Below, in pieces: positions 32,119-40,558 of a DNA stretch of 60,669 bases (positions are counted from its first letter, which is position 1; each line of letters begins with the position of its first letter). The stretch covers positions 1-60,669 of the forward strand of contig NZ_JARPQB010000057.1 of assembly GCF_029478665.1 (NCBI RefSeq), in the 5' to 3' direction. The notes beneath the pieces are model-generated. The model did no database searches. It was not told where the DNA came from and saw only the letters and a list, made by a program, of their open reading frames with translations. Made by a program: the position numbers and the translations under genes. The DNA comes from Pseudomonas entomophila (lineage in GTDB: Bacteria > Pseudomonadota > Gammaproteobacteria > Pseudomonadales > Pseudomonadaceae).

Positions 32119-33213
32119 ATGAGTGCCGTCACCCGTGCCGCCGTCGAGGGCGTGCTTCGCCAGTACACCGACCCCTACCTGAACCAGGATCCGCTCAGCG
32201 CCGGTTGCGTGCGCGCCATCGACATCCAGGGCGGGCAGGTCAGCGTGCAATTGCAGTTGGGGTATGCCGCCGGCTTGTTCAAGGGCGGCTGGGCGCAGGT
32301 GCTGCAGAACGCGATCGAGAACCTCGAAGGCGTTGCATCGGCCCGGGTGGCCATCGATTGTGTGATCGCCACCCACAAGGCCCAGGCCCAGGTGCCGGCC
32401 ATGGCCAGCGTGAAGAACATCATTGCCGTGGCCTCGGGCAAGGGCGGGGTGGGCAAGTCGACCACCGCCGCCAACCTGGCCCTGGCCCTGGCCCGTGAAG
32501 GCGCCCGGGTGGGTATCCTCGATGCCGATATCTATGGCCCAAGCCAGGGGGTGATGTTCGGCATCCCTGAAGGCACCCGCCCGCAGGTGCGCGAGCAGAA
32601 GTGGTTCGTGCCGATCAAGGCCCATGGGGTCGAAGTCATGTCCATGGCCTTCCTCACCGACGACAACACACCCATGGTCTGGCGCGGCCCGATGGTTTCG
32701 GGGGCGTTGCTGCAACTGGTCACGCAAACCGCCTGGGATGACCTTGATTACCTGGTGATCGACATGCCCCCTGGCACCGGCGACATCCAGCTGACCTTGG
32801 CGCAGAAAGTCCCGGTGGCGGGTTCGGTGATCGTCACCACTCCGCAGGATCTGGCCCTGCTGGACGCCAAGAAAGGCGTGGAGATGTTCCGCAAGGTCAA
32901 CATTCCGGTGCTGGGTGTGGTCGAGAACATGGCCGTGCACATCTGCTCCAACTGCGGCCATGCCGAGCACCTGTTCGGTGAAGGCGGTGGCGAGAAACTG
33001 GCGGCGCAATATGGTGTCGAGCTGCTGGCCTCGCTGCCGTTGTCGATGCTGATCCGCGAGCAGGCCGACAGTGGCAAGCCCACGGCCATCGCCGAGCCGG
33101 AAAGCCAGATCGCCATGGTGTATCAGGAACTGGCGCGGCAGGTGGGGGCGCGGATCGTGTTGCAAGAGGCCGCTGCGCCGGCGATGCCGAACATCACCAT
33201 CAGCGAGGACTGA
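32119..33213 (+). CDS. apbC: Mrp/ApbC iron-sulfur cluster carrier ATPase
   Basis: A 364-residue P-loop ATPase. An N-terminal DUF59-like domain (about 5-85) is followed by the deviant Walker A SGKGGVGKST (about 107-116) and a CSNCGH cluster motif near 276-281. Dimers carry a 4Fe-4S cluster for transfer to target proteins. ATG 32119 has a GGGAG site; in-frame TTG and ATG lie 4-6 codons upstream. Divergent from metG. Confidence 0.95.
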   Translation: MSAVTRAAVEGVLRQYTDPYLNQDPLSAGCVRAIDIQGGQVSVQLQLGYAAGLFKGGWAQVLQNAIENLEGVASARVAIDCVIATHKAQAQVPAMASVKNIIAVASGKGGVGKSTTAANLALALAREGARVGILDADIYGPSQGVMFGIPEGTRPQVREQKWFVPIKAHGVEVMSMAFLTDDNTPMVWRGPMVSGALLQLVTQTAWDDLDYLVIDMPPGTGDIQLTLAQKVPVAGSVIVTTPQDLALLDAKKGVEMFRKVNIPVLGVVENMAVHICSNCGHAEHLFGEGGGEKLAAQYGVELLASLPLSMLIREQADSGKPTAIAEPESQIAMVYQELARQVGARIVLQEAAAPAMPNITISED

Positions 33214-33232
33214 CGGCTCTGGCGTGACACCT

Positions 33233-33317
33233 GTAGGAGCCAGCCTTGCTGGCGAACACCGGCACAGCCGGTGCCATCCACCGCGTTGTCTGGTTCGCCA
33301 GCAAGGCTGGCTCCTAC
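33233..33317. repeat. REP (GTAGGAGCCAGC class)
   Basis: Arms GTAGGAGCCAGCCTTGCTGG and complement, with a 35-base spacer containing CCGGCACAGCCGG. It follows apbC. Confidence 0.93.
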
Positions 33318-33340
33318 AGGTTGTTGATCGCCGAGGCACA

Positions 33341-33369
33341 AAAAAAACCCGCCAATGGCGGGTTTTTTT
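33341..33369. terminator. bidirectional terminator apbC/csp
   Basis: Stem AAAAAAACCCGCC/GGCGGGTTTTTTT with a 3-base loop, T-runs on both strands, between convergent apbC and the cold-shock gene. Confidence 0.94.
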
Positions 33370-33395
33370 TTTGAAAGCTAGGAAGCGAGATCGAC

Positions 33396-33605
33396 TTAGG
33401 CGATCTGAACTTCTTCAGCCTGCATGCCTTTCTGGCCGCGGGTAGCGACGAAAGTAACAGCCTGGCCTTCTTTCAGGGTTTTGAAGCCGTCAGCTTGGAT
33501 GGCTTTGAAGTGCACGAACAGGTCGTCGCCCGACTGAGGGGTGATGAAGCCGTAGCCTTTCTCATCGTTGAACCACTTGACAACACCGGATTGACGGTTG
33601 GACAT
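33396..33605 (-). CDS. cold-shock domain RNA chaperone
   Basis: A 69-residue single cold-shock domain protein with RNP1 KGYGFI (16-21) and RNP2 LFVHF (29-33). It binds single-stranded RNA and DNA and melts RNA structure. The close CspA/CapB family has several members per Pseudomonas genome, so no exact symbol is given. The leader is long and contains an 8-bp hairpin, typical for cold-shock mRNAs. Confidence 0.95.
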   Translation of the reverse strand: MSNRQSGVVKWFNDEKGYGFITPQSGDDLFVHFKAIQADGFKTLKEGQAVTFVATRGQKGMQAEEVQIA

Positions 33606-33634
33606 GTTTCTGTCTCCTTGGACAAAGTTGATTA

Positions 33635-33656
33635 CGGTCAGGAAACACCCTGACCG
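33635..33656 (-). promoter_or_regulatory. leader hairpin of cold-shock gene
   Basis: CGGTCAGG/CCTGACCG with a 6-base loop, 30 bases upstream of the start codon. It may tune translation with temperature. The rest of the 327-base gap to dcd (33606-33932) shows no gene; its plus-strand frames lack ribosome sites. Confidence 0.55.
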
Positions 33657-33932
33657 GGACTGAGCGCAAAGAGAGCAGAAAATTCAGCGATGGGCCGATG
33701 AGTATCGTGCATCAAACTAGAGATTCTCGGTGTCACGTGCAGCACAGTGGCGCCACCTTAACCCACTTTCCACGGCCTGCCAATGGCCAAGAAGCGCTTT
33801 GGCGAAATTCGGATCGGCGGCCTGTGCAGGCCCCGTCCGGCGCGGGATGGGGCAAGGAACTTTAACCCGGGCGTCGGGACCGGTAAGATGCGCATCTCGT
33901 TTTTTACCTCGAATTCTTCAGGACACCCCGCC

Positions 33933-34499
33933 ATGAGCATCAAATCGGACAAGTGGATTCGCCGCATGGCGCAGGAACACGGCATGATCGAACCGTTCGT
34001 CGAGCGCCAGATTCGCGGTGAGCACGACAGCCGGGTCATCTCCTTCGGCGTCTCCAGCTACGGCTACGACGTGCGTTGCGCCGATGAATTCAAGGTGTTC
34101 ACCAACATCAACTCGGCCACCGTCGACCCGAAGAACTTCGATGCCGGCAGCTTCGTCGACGTCAAGAGCGACGTTTGCATCATCCCCCCGAATTCGTTCG
34201 CGTTGGCCCGCACTGTCGAGTACTTCCGCATTCCGCGCAATGTCCTGACCATCTGCCTGGGCAAGAGCACCTATGCACGCTGTGGCATCATCGTCAACGT
34301 CACCCCGCTCGAACCCGAGTGGGAAGGCCACGTAACACTGGAGTTCTCCAACACCACCACACTACCGGCGAAGATCTACGCCAACGAAGGCGTGGCGCAG
34401 ATGCTGTTCCTCGAGTCCGATGAAGAGTGCGAAGTCTCGTACAAGGACCGTGGCGGCAAATATCAGGGGCAGCGCGGCGTCACCCTGCCACGCACCTGA
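33933..34499 (+). CDS. dcd: dCTP deaminase
   Basis: A 188-residue trimeric enzyme that deaminates dCTP to dUTP for thymidylate synthesis. The family start MSIKSDKWIRRMA, the LGKSTYARCGI stretch (about 110-120) and the catalytic Glu in TPLEPEWEGHVTLE (near 138) are present. ATG 33933 is chosen by homology; the site upstream (AGGACACCCCGCC) is acceptable. Confidence 0.97.
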   Translation: MSIKSDKWIRRMAQEHGMIEPFVERQIRGEHDSRVISFGVSSYGYDVRCADEFKVFTNINSATVDPKNFDAGSFVDVKSDVCIIPPNSFALARTVEYFRIPRNVLTICLGKSTYARCGIIVNVTPLEPEWEGHVTLEFSNTTTLPAKIYANEGVAQMLFLESDEECEVSYKDRGGKYQGQRGVTLPRT

Positions 34500-34597
34500 G
34501 CCGACAAGCGCGGGGAATTACTTCCCTGCCTGGCACTCCAACGAGAGAACAGCGCCCGGTGCGCAGCACGCGCGCCGGCTCTCGTCAGGAGCAGCCC

Positions 34598-34828
34598 ATG
34601 AAACTCGACCCCGCCATCAGCAGAAAGCTGGCCGTGTTGCAGCCGAACCAGATCGGCCTGCTCGCCTGGTCGCTTCTCGCTCACCCGCCCATACCGATGC
34701 AGATGGGCGGCGTCCCGCACCAGCCCGATCCTGATACGCCCCTGCCGGCTGAGCCTGGTGAGCATCCGCCTATGGAGCCGGGTGAGCCGACCTTGCCCGA
34801 CGAACCGCCACCGGCACCGGTGGCGTGA
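34598..34828 (+). CDS. small proline-rich protein
   Basis: A 76-residue protein with a strong AGGAG site, 98 bases after dcd. The N-terminal half (MKLDPAISRKLAVLQPNQIG) looks folded. The second half is rich in Pro, Glu and Gly (EPGEHPPMEPGEPTLPDEPP) and probably disordered. No known family recognised. It could be co-transcribed with dcd. Confidence 0.6.
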   Translation: MKLDPAISRKLAVLQPNQIGLLAWSLLAHPPIPMQMGGVPHQPDPDTPLPAEPGEHPPMEPGEPTLPDEPPPAPVA

Positions 34829-34847
34829 TCAAGGCGCCCGAGGGTCG

Positions 34848-35963
34848 TCAGTTACCCAGCAGGTAACCGCTGCGGCATACCTGTTCGCCGGCGATATGGG
34901 CGACCACCATGCCCGCCGTTGCCATTCGCCGCAGGCTGCGGGCGTACAGCAGGCCTGCCTGAGTGTTACGCAACGATGTGACCCGGTCGCTCAGTGGGTC
35001 GATGACCTCGGCGATCAACTGCCCGGCTTCCAGGTACTGCCCTGGTTTGGCGTGGAACACCAAGAGCCCGCCCAACGGGGTGGTCAAAGGCTCCACCGCC
35101 GCCAGAGAGGTGGCGGGGTAGCGTAGGGCGGGCAGCGGCGCGGGCTGACCTTCGATCACGCCGCTGTGAGTGAGGAAATCCAGGATTGCCTGGCAGTCCT
35201 GGCTTGCCAGTGGGTGGCTGACATCGGCCTGCCCACGCAGTTCGATGGTCACCGAGAAGCTGCCGTGGGGAATAGGGAAACGCTTGCCGAAGCGTTGCTG
35301 CAATTGCCACCAGACCAGGCTGAAGCACTCGTCAAACGACTGGCCGCCCGAATCGGTGGCCAGCAGGCTGGCCTGTGCGCCCAGGTAGCGCGCCAGCGGC
35401 TCGACCTGGGGCCAGGCCTCCGGCGTGGTGTACAAGTGCTCGACGGCTTCGAAGTCGCAATGCAGGTCGAGCACCATGTCGGCATCGCAGGCCAGGCGCT
35501 GCAGGGTGAGGCGTTGGGATTGCAGTGGGGTCTGCGCGGGATGGGCGTCCAGGCCGCGGCGCAGGTACTCGCGAATCAGTGCCAGGTTGTGGGCCGGGTC
35601 CTGGGTCAGGTGGGCTTCGACCTGGTCGCCGATGCTGTCGGACAGGTCGACGAAGTTGCGGTTGAAGTTTTCGCCGCTCTGCAGTTCGAAGCGACCCAGG
35701 GGTGCGTCCAGCAAAACCTGCTCCAGGCCCACTGGGTTGGCTACTGGCACCAGGATGATCTCGCGGTTCAGCCGCCCTTGCTGTTCGAGTTCGCCCAGGC
35801 GCTGCTTGAGGTGCCAGGCGACCAGCATGCCCGGCAGTTCGTCGGCATGCAGCGAGGCCTGGATGTACACCTTGCCAGCGCCGCGCGGGCCGAAGTGGAA
35901 ACTGTGCAGCTGGCGGGCGATGCCGGGGACGGGAGACAGCAGGTCGTGGGTCGAATGGTGCAT
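34848..35963 (-). CDS. AstE/AspA-family zinc deacylase
   Basis: A 371-residue protein of the succinylglutamate desuccinylase/aspartoacylase family (M14-like). Zinc ligands are suggested by HADELPG (His and Glu near 39-42) and DLHCDFEA (His near 158); the C-terminal third is a beta domain. There is no signal peptide. ATG 35963 has an AGGA site. It probably hydrolyses an N-acyl or amide bond; it lies outside an arginine succinyltransferase operon, so substrate is open. Confidence 0.85.
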   Translation of the reverse strand: MHHSTHDLLSPVPGIARQLHSFHFGPRGAGKVYIQASLHADELPGMLVAWHLKQRLGELEQQGRLNREIILVPVANPVGLEQVLLDAPLGRFELQSGENFNRNFVDLSDSIGDQVEAHLTQDPAHNLALIREYLRRGLDAHPAQTPLQSQRLTLQRLACDADMVLDLHCDFEAVEHLYTTPEAWPQVEPLARYLGAQASLLATDSGGQSFDECFSLVWWQLQQRFGKRFPIPHGSFSVTIELRGQADVSHPLASQDCQAILDFLTHSGVIEGQPAPLPALRYPATSLAAVEPLTTPLGGLLVFHAKPGQYLEAGQLIAEVIDPLSDRVTSLRNTQAGLLYARSLRRMATAGMVVAHIAGEQVCRSGYLLGN

Positions 35964-36060
35964 GGTGGTCCTGATGGAAACGGTCTGGTCCGGGATGATG
36001 GATAGAAGCACAAGTTCGTGCTCCGTGCATCATTGTCCGGCCCGGAACGTTCCGAGCACC

Positions 36061-36113
36061 GGTTCGCCAGCAAGGCTGGCTCCTGCAGGTAGGAGCCAGC
36101 CTTGCTGGCGAAC
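36061..36113. repeat. REP pair, tail-to-tail
   Basis: GTTCGCCAGCAAGGCTGGCT... is followed after 2 bases by GTAGGAGCCAGCCTTGCTGG. This is the reverse arrangement to the other copies, with the GTAGG ends in the middle. Confidence 0.92.
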
Positions 36114-36116
36114 GCT

Positions 36117-38552
36117 TTACTTGCCGGGCACCAGTGTCAATCGCTGGCTGCCATAGGCGCGCGCGAAGTTCTGCTGTTGCAGCGGCAGGCTGGTGAAGCG
36201 CCCCTTGAACCAGGCGTCCAGGCCATCGCTGTAGTGCCGGCTCGCCGGGTTGCCGGACTGGCCGCTGCTGGTCAGCACTTGCAGCGGTTCGGCCTGGCCG
36301 AAGTCGACGATCATCCGCGCCGAGGCGGGCAGGCGGGTGTCGAAACTGTTGCCCCAGGCATATGGCGTCAGTGCCAGGGTGCTGAAGTCGCCACCCGCGG
36401 CCATCGGTGGGCGGGCAAGGCTGTCGCCCAGCCCTTGGTAGTTGGGCGCCGGCCAGCGGTACTGGTGCAGTTTGCCCCATTGCCACGCGCGGCGGTCGGC
36501 ACCAAGCTGAGCGGTGCCCGCATCGATCGCGCCTGCCAGGCTGCGGGCCAGGATGGTGGGTTTGTCCTCTTTCTGCGGCGTGCCGCGGTCATCCCAGAAC
36601 GGACTGTCGTCACGACCGAGCAGGTGGTCGGCCTGGGCCGAGTAGGACAGCTGGGCATTGCCGACGAACGCCTGCCAGGCCGGGCCGGACTCCGGGCCGA
36701 GGTCGTCGAGGAAGGTCTGGCGGGTGACTTCCTGAAGGAATAGCGCGTACAGCGCGGCATCGGCCGAAACCGGGCTCAGCCGGCCGTCGAAGGCCTTGAG
36801 CCGGGCCAGGGCGTCGCGGGCCTTGTCGCGCTGGGTCGCTGGCAGGGCATCGATGGCCTGCTTCAGTGGCAGGGCCATGCCCGGGGCGTCGAACATCTGC
36901 TTGAGCTTGCCGGCCAGTGGCGTGACCTGGTCGTTTTGCAGGGCCATCAGGCTGCGGCTATCGTGGCGGCCATTGCCGGCCAGCTGGGCCAGGCGCTCGG
37001 CACGCTCGGGGTAGTACCAGGTGCTCGACAGCTGCATGCCATAGCCCTTTGGCAGGCTGCGCTGGTTGGCGTGGCCGATGAAGCCGGCCGGTGGGTCCTG
37101 GTCGTAGGGGTGCAGCATGGCGTCGGCGTAGCCGTCCCAGTCATAGCGGCCATCCCAACCCGGCGACGGCAGCAGGCCCTGGCCATCGCGGCGGTTGGGG
37201 TAGCGGCCGCTGACTTGCCAGCCGATATGCCCGGGCTCGGCGAACACGAAATTGAGCGCGGCGGCGGCGACTTCGCGGGTGCTGTCGAAGGCGCGCTCCA
37301 CGGTCGTGGCGCGGGTCAGGTCGAACAGGGCGTCGAGGCTGCGGTCGTCCTTGAGCTGCGGCAGGTGCAGGGCCAGTGCCAGGCTGCCGTGGCCCGGCAA
37401 CAGGGTACCGTGGCGGGTGTCGTACATCACCTCGCGCTGGGGGCGCTGGCCGCGCACGAAGAAGGTTTCGTTGCGCCCGCGGGCCTGTTGCCACTTGCCG
37501 TCGGCCAGGTAGGTCAGCTGGTTGCCCTGGCGGCGCACTTGTTCAAGGAACACGTCCTGGTTATCGGCCATCACGGCGCTGCCGCTCCAGGCCAGCTTGC
37601 CGTTGTAGCCGGTCAGCACGATGGGCAGGCCGGGTAGCGAAAGGCCGGCGACCTGGTACTTGCCGGTGTGAATCTGCACGGGGCTCAGCGCCCAGATGGC
37701 GCGGCTGTCACTGGCCAGCAGGCTCTTGCCGCTGCGGCTGCGCTCGGGGGCGAGGGCCAGGTTGGACGAACCCGGGCTGCCCAGCAGGCCGAGCTCGGCC
37801 AGTTGCTGGGCGGCGGCGGCGAGCGAGGCCAGGCCCGGCAGTTGGCTGGTCAGGTTCAGGCCCTTGAGCTTGTCGACTTCGCCATCGGCCAGTGGCTCGT
37901 CGGGGGCGCCGGGTAGCAGCCAGGCCAGTTTGTCCGTGCCAACCTTCTGCGCGAGTGTGAGGGCCGAGAGTTCTTCCTGCAGGTTCACCGACTGGCTGAA
38001 GGCATAGAGGCTGAAGATCAGCGCCGAGTCCTCGGGCTTCCAGTACTCCGGGCGGTAGCCGCTGCGGGCCAGTTCGGCGGGCAGCTTGTCGCGGTAGCGG
38101 AACAGGTAGGCGTTGACCCCGCGGGCGTACACTTCGAAGAAGCGCTTGAGCCGTGGCGAGGCATCGGCGTAGAGCTGGCCGGCGCTCTGCTTGAGGTTGG
38201 CGGCGCGCATCAGGCGGTCGATTTCCAGGGCATCGGGCCCGGCCAATTCGGCCAGGCGCCCTTGGGCGAGCAGACGCATGCTGACCATCTGCCCGATGCG
38301 ATCACCCGCATGCACGTAACCGAGGCTGAACAGCGCGTCATGGAAGCTGGCGCTTTCGATCAGCGGGGCGCCCATGTCGTTGCGTCGAATCGAGACGTTC
38401 TGCGCCAGGCCCTTGAGCGGCTGCACGCCAGTGGTCGGGGGCACGCTGTCCTGGTAGCCGCCCATCTGGCAGCCGGCGAGTGCAAGCATGCCGAGCAGCG
38501 CGGCGGCGCCGCCGAAGCGGGGGCGGGACGGAGGAAGGACGGCGGCGGCCAT
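36117..38552 (-). CDS. penicillin/AHL acylase-family lipoprotein
   Basis: An 811-residue Ntn-hydrolase of the penicillin amidase family. The N-terminal lipobox LALAGC (lipid Cys28) is followed by the alpha chain, a linker, and the self-cleavage site Gly261-Ser262 in SPGSSNLALAP. Ser262 would become the catalytic N-terminal nucleophile of the beta chain. The usual Ser-Asn-Asn/Ala-Trp sequence is altered to Ser-Ser-Asn-Leu. It should be anchored on the periplasmic face. The substrate (beta-lactam, acyl-homoserine lactone or other amide) cannot be told. ATG 38552 has a CAGGAG site. Confidence 0.85.
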   Translation of the reverse strand: MAAAVLPPSRPRFGGAAALLGMLALAGCQMGGYQDSVPPTTGVQPLKGLAQNVSIRRNDMGAPLIESASFHDALFSLGYVHAGDRIGQMVSMRLLAQGRLAELAGPDALEIDRLMRAANLKQSAGQLYADASPRLKRFFEVYARGVNAYLFRYRDKLPAELARSGYRPEYWKPEDSALIFSLYAFSQSVNLQEELSALTLAQKVGTDKLAWLLPGAPDEPLADGEVDKLKGLNLTSQLPGLASLAAAAQQLAELGLLGSPGSSNLALAPERSRSGKSLLASDSRAIWALSPVQIHTGKYQVAGLSLPGLPIVLTGYNGKLAWSGSAVMADNQDVFLEQVRRQGNQLTYLADGKWQQARGRNETFFVRGQRPQREVMYDTRHGTLLPGHGSLALALHLPQLKDDRSLDALFDLTRATTVERAFDSTREVAAAALNFVFAEPGHIGWQVSGRYPNRRDGQGLLPSPGWDGRYDWDGYADAMLHPYDQDPPAGFIGHANQRSLPKGYGMQLSSTWYYPERAERLAQLAGNGRHDSRSLMALQNDQVTPLAGKLKQMFDAPGMALPLKQAIDALPATQRDKARDALARLKAFDGRLSPVSADAALYALFLQEVTRQTFLDDLGPESGPAWQAFVGNAQLSYSAQADHLLGRDDSPFWDDRGTPQKEDKPTILARSLAGAIDAGTAQLGADRRAWQWGKLHQYRWPAPNYQGLGDSLARPPMAAGGDFSTLALTPYAWGNSFDTRLPASARMIVDFGQAEPLQVLTSSGQSGNPASRHYSDGLDAWFKGRFTSLPLQQQNFARAYGSQRLTLVPGK

Positions 38553-38662
38553 GACGGGGCTCCTGCAAGGCGTGGCGGGGTTTGGAAAGGCGCTAAGGTA
38601 GTGAGCGCGCAGTCGCCGTGCAAGGTGTCGAGTGGCTTTATTTACGAATGGTCGGGGGCGGG

Positions 38663-38707
38663 CGGCAAGAAAAAGCAGGCACTGGGCCGGGTTGCCTTTT
38701 CTTGCCG
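38663..38707 (-). terminator. long hairpin after SEC-C gene
   Basis: Arms CGGCAAGAAAA and TTTTCTTGCCG (perfect 11 bp) enclose a 23-base loop, between the SEC-C protein gene and the acylase gene. Confidence 0.55.
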
Positions 38708-38733
38708 CTGGAAGCTTGCCGCCTACGGCTGTT

Positions 38734-38937
38734 TTACGCGCCGTGGCACTTCTTGAACTTCTTCTGGCTGCCGCATGGGCAGGGGTCGTTGCGGCCGACG
38801 TCCTTCAGGGCGTTGCGCACCGGCTCCTGGTGGCCGTGGTTGCAGTGCGGGCCGTGCACATGGCCGTGGTCATGATCATGCTGGTGGTCGTGATCGTGGT
38901 TGCAGTCGGGGCCATGGACATGGGGTTGCTGGGTCAT
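38734..38937 (-). CDS. His-rich SEC-C zinc-motif protein
   Basis: A 67-residue protein. Residues 6-36 are a His/Asp-rich metal-binding stretch with two CNH motifs; the C terminus (about 48-64) is a SEC-C motif, VGRNDPCPCGSQKKFKKC, as at the end of SecA, which binds zinc and SecB or ribosomes. It may bind or buffer zinc or nickel, or tag a partner. A larger SEC-C protein lies two genes upstream (39424). Confidence 0.85.
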   Translation of the reverse strand: MTQQPHVHGPDCNHDHDHQHDHDHGHVHGPHCNHGHQEPVRNALKDVGRNDPCPCGSQKKFKKCHGA

Positions 38938-38944
38938 TGCGGGG

Positions 38945-39421
38945 CTACTCCGGTATTAGATCGCCGGGGATTATCTCACCACTGCGCGACAAGTGCAGGT
39001 CCCGATGGATGAACAGGCCGGTGGCCAGGTCGCCTTGCAGACGGTACTGCAACGGTTGCTTGCTGCGCAGCAGCTTGGCCAGGGGCTTGAGGTGCTGCCA
39101 GAGGTTGGTGCGCGCGGTGATCTTGAAGGTACGCCGGGCATGGCCAGCGACACTGCGCCACAGGCTGACCTCGTCCTGCGCCAGCAGCAGGTCGCCCAGG
39201 TGCACCGAATAGGCGATGGTGCGGATGAACAAGCGTTCGTCATTGGGGTTGTCGACCTGCAGGTGGAGCACGAACTCCTGCTGGTGCAGGTGCATCTTGA
39301 CCTTTTCCACCTCGACCAGGTGCACCTCGGGCTGGCGCCAGGTGTCCTCGCCCCAGCTGGCGCAGCCCGCCAGCCAGCCCAGCAGGAAGCTGAGCGTGAG
39401 CAAGCGGGCCAGGGCACGCAT
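38945..39421 (-). CDS. LEA type 2 (WHy-domain) lipoprotein
   Basis: A 158-residue lipoprotein with signal ending LAGC and a WHy/LEA14-type beta domain (about 35-140, with LHLQVDNPNDERLFI). Such domains in bacteria are linked to stress or type VI-associated surfaces, but function is unproven. ATG 39421 is chosen because it places the signal peptide correctly; a GTG ten codons upstream overlaps the previous gene. The ribosome site is weak. Confidence 0.75.
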   Translation of the reverse strand: MRALARLLTLSFLLGWLAGCASWGEDTWRQPEVHLVEVEKVKMHLHQQEFVLHLQVDNPNDERLFIRTIAYSVHLGDLLLAQDEVSLWRSVAGHARRTFKITARTNLWQHLKPLAKLLRSKQPLQYRLQGDLATGLFIHRDLHLSRSGEIIPGDLIPE

Positions 39422-39423
39422 GT

Positions 39424-39900
39424 TCAGGAGCCGAGATAGCTGGCGCAGCACTTCTTGAACTTCTGCCCGCTGGCGCAGGGGCAGGGATCGTTGCGCCCGG
39501 CGCTCAGGGGCACGGTCGGGTCGATGAAGTACCAGCGCCCGGCATGCTGGACGAAGGCCGAGCGTTCGCGGTGTTGGTGGTCACCGTCGGTATCGTGCCA
39601 GCGCGCGGTGAAGGTGACGAAGGCATGCTCGGGTTGCCCGCCGAATACCTCGGCGCTTTCCACCTCCAGCCCCAGCCAGGTGCTCTGGGCGCTCCAGGCG
39701 GCCATGCCGGCACGGTCCAGGCCGGGCTGCTGGGCGGGTAGGGTGGTGCCGACCAGATAGTCCACCAGGCCGAGCACGTAGGCGCTGTAGCGACTGCGCA
39801 TCAGCGACTGCGCGTCTGGTGCCGGGGTGCCGGCGTGATAGTGCCCGCAGCAGGTGTCGAGCAGGTTGCCAGTGCCGCAGGGGCAGACCGAGACACTCAT
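39424..39900 (-). CDS. YchJ-family (UPF0225) SEC-C protein
   Basis: A 158-residue protein with an N-terminal SEC-C-like motif (VCPCGTGNLLDTCC, 5-18), an NTF2-like domain in the middle and a C-terminal SEC-C motif (GRNDPCPCASGQKFKKCC). This is the YchJ architecture. The function is unknown; zinc binding is expected. ATG 39900 has a GGTG-type site. It is next to another SEC-C gene. Confidence 0.88.
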   Translation of the reverse strand: MSVSVCPCGTGNLLDTCCGHYHAGTPAPDAQSLMRSRYSAYVLGLVDYLVGTTLPAQQPGLDRAGMAAWSAQSTWLGLEVESAEVFGGQPEHAFVTFTARWHDTDGDHQHRERSAFVQHAGRWYFIDPTVPLSAGRNDPCPCASGQKFKKCCASYLGS

Positions 39901-39904
39901 TGAA

Positions 39905-40399
39905 TCACCACCAGTACTTGCCAAAGTTTTCAGGGTTGGCCCAGAACCTGGCATTGAGCCAGTCCGGGACCTGCTTGTAGTCATGCAGATCATAGGTGAA
40001 CAGGCTCAGTACCTGTTCGTCGCGTTGGAATTTTTCGCTGGCGGAGAGTGCCAGGGCAAAGAAGTCGGTGTCGTGCCAGCCACTGGCGGCCAGGTCGGTG
40101 AGCACCGCCACCCGGCTGGCATTGAGATTGCGGATGCCACCCAGCAACTCCAGGCCGACACGCTTGGGCAGGTGTTCGAGGCAATCGACCAGCACGGCCA
40201 GGTCGAAGCGCTGCGCGGCCACTGACGTCGGCAGCGGGCCGGGGGCCGCGATTTCGATGTGGGTGTCCGGATGCGCCGCGGCGAAGGCGTCGAGTGCCGG
40301 GAAGCGCGCGCCCACCAGCAGCAGGCGGTGGGGCGTGAAGCGCTCGAGCAGGGCGGCCAGCGCCTGCTGGGGTGTGCGTGGAGAGAAAACCTCGGTCAT
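39905..40399 (-). CDS. DUF6231-type protein, methyltransferase-like fold
   Basis: A 164-residue Pseudomonas protein. The segments HRLLLVGARFPALDAFAAAHP and FDLAVLVDCLEHLP recall a SAM-methyltransferase Rossmann fold without a clear glycine motif. The C terminus YKQVPDWLNARFWANPENFG is conserved as I remember it. ATG 40399 is preferred over one two codons upstream because of the GAGGA site. It is 4 bases from the YchJ-type gene. Confidence 0.65.
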   Translation of the reverse strand: MTEVFSPRTPQQALAALLERFTPHRLLLVGARFPALDAFAAAHPDTHIEIAAPGPLPTSVAAQRFDLAVLVDCLEHLPKRVGLELLGGIRNLNASRVAVLTDLAASGWHDTDFFALALSASEKFQRDEQVLSLFTYDLHDYKQVPDWLNARFWANPENFGKYWW

Positions 40400-40558
40400 T
40401 GCCATTCCTCGTTCAGATCGCTCAAGACTAGCGGCCCCGGACGGGATGGCAAAGCGCTCAAGGGCTGCCTCGTGGCTTATTGCTGGCAGAGCGGGAATCG
40501 GCGGTCTTTACTCCCAGAGCGTCGGTTCAGCACCGATTCCCCTAGGAGAAGCAACAAG

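Noticed and set aside
38553..38733. Possible small gene between the acylase and the SEC-C gene
   Set aside because: Frames here lack ribosome sites and cross an 11-bp hairpin.
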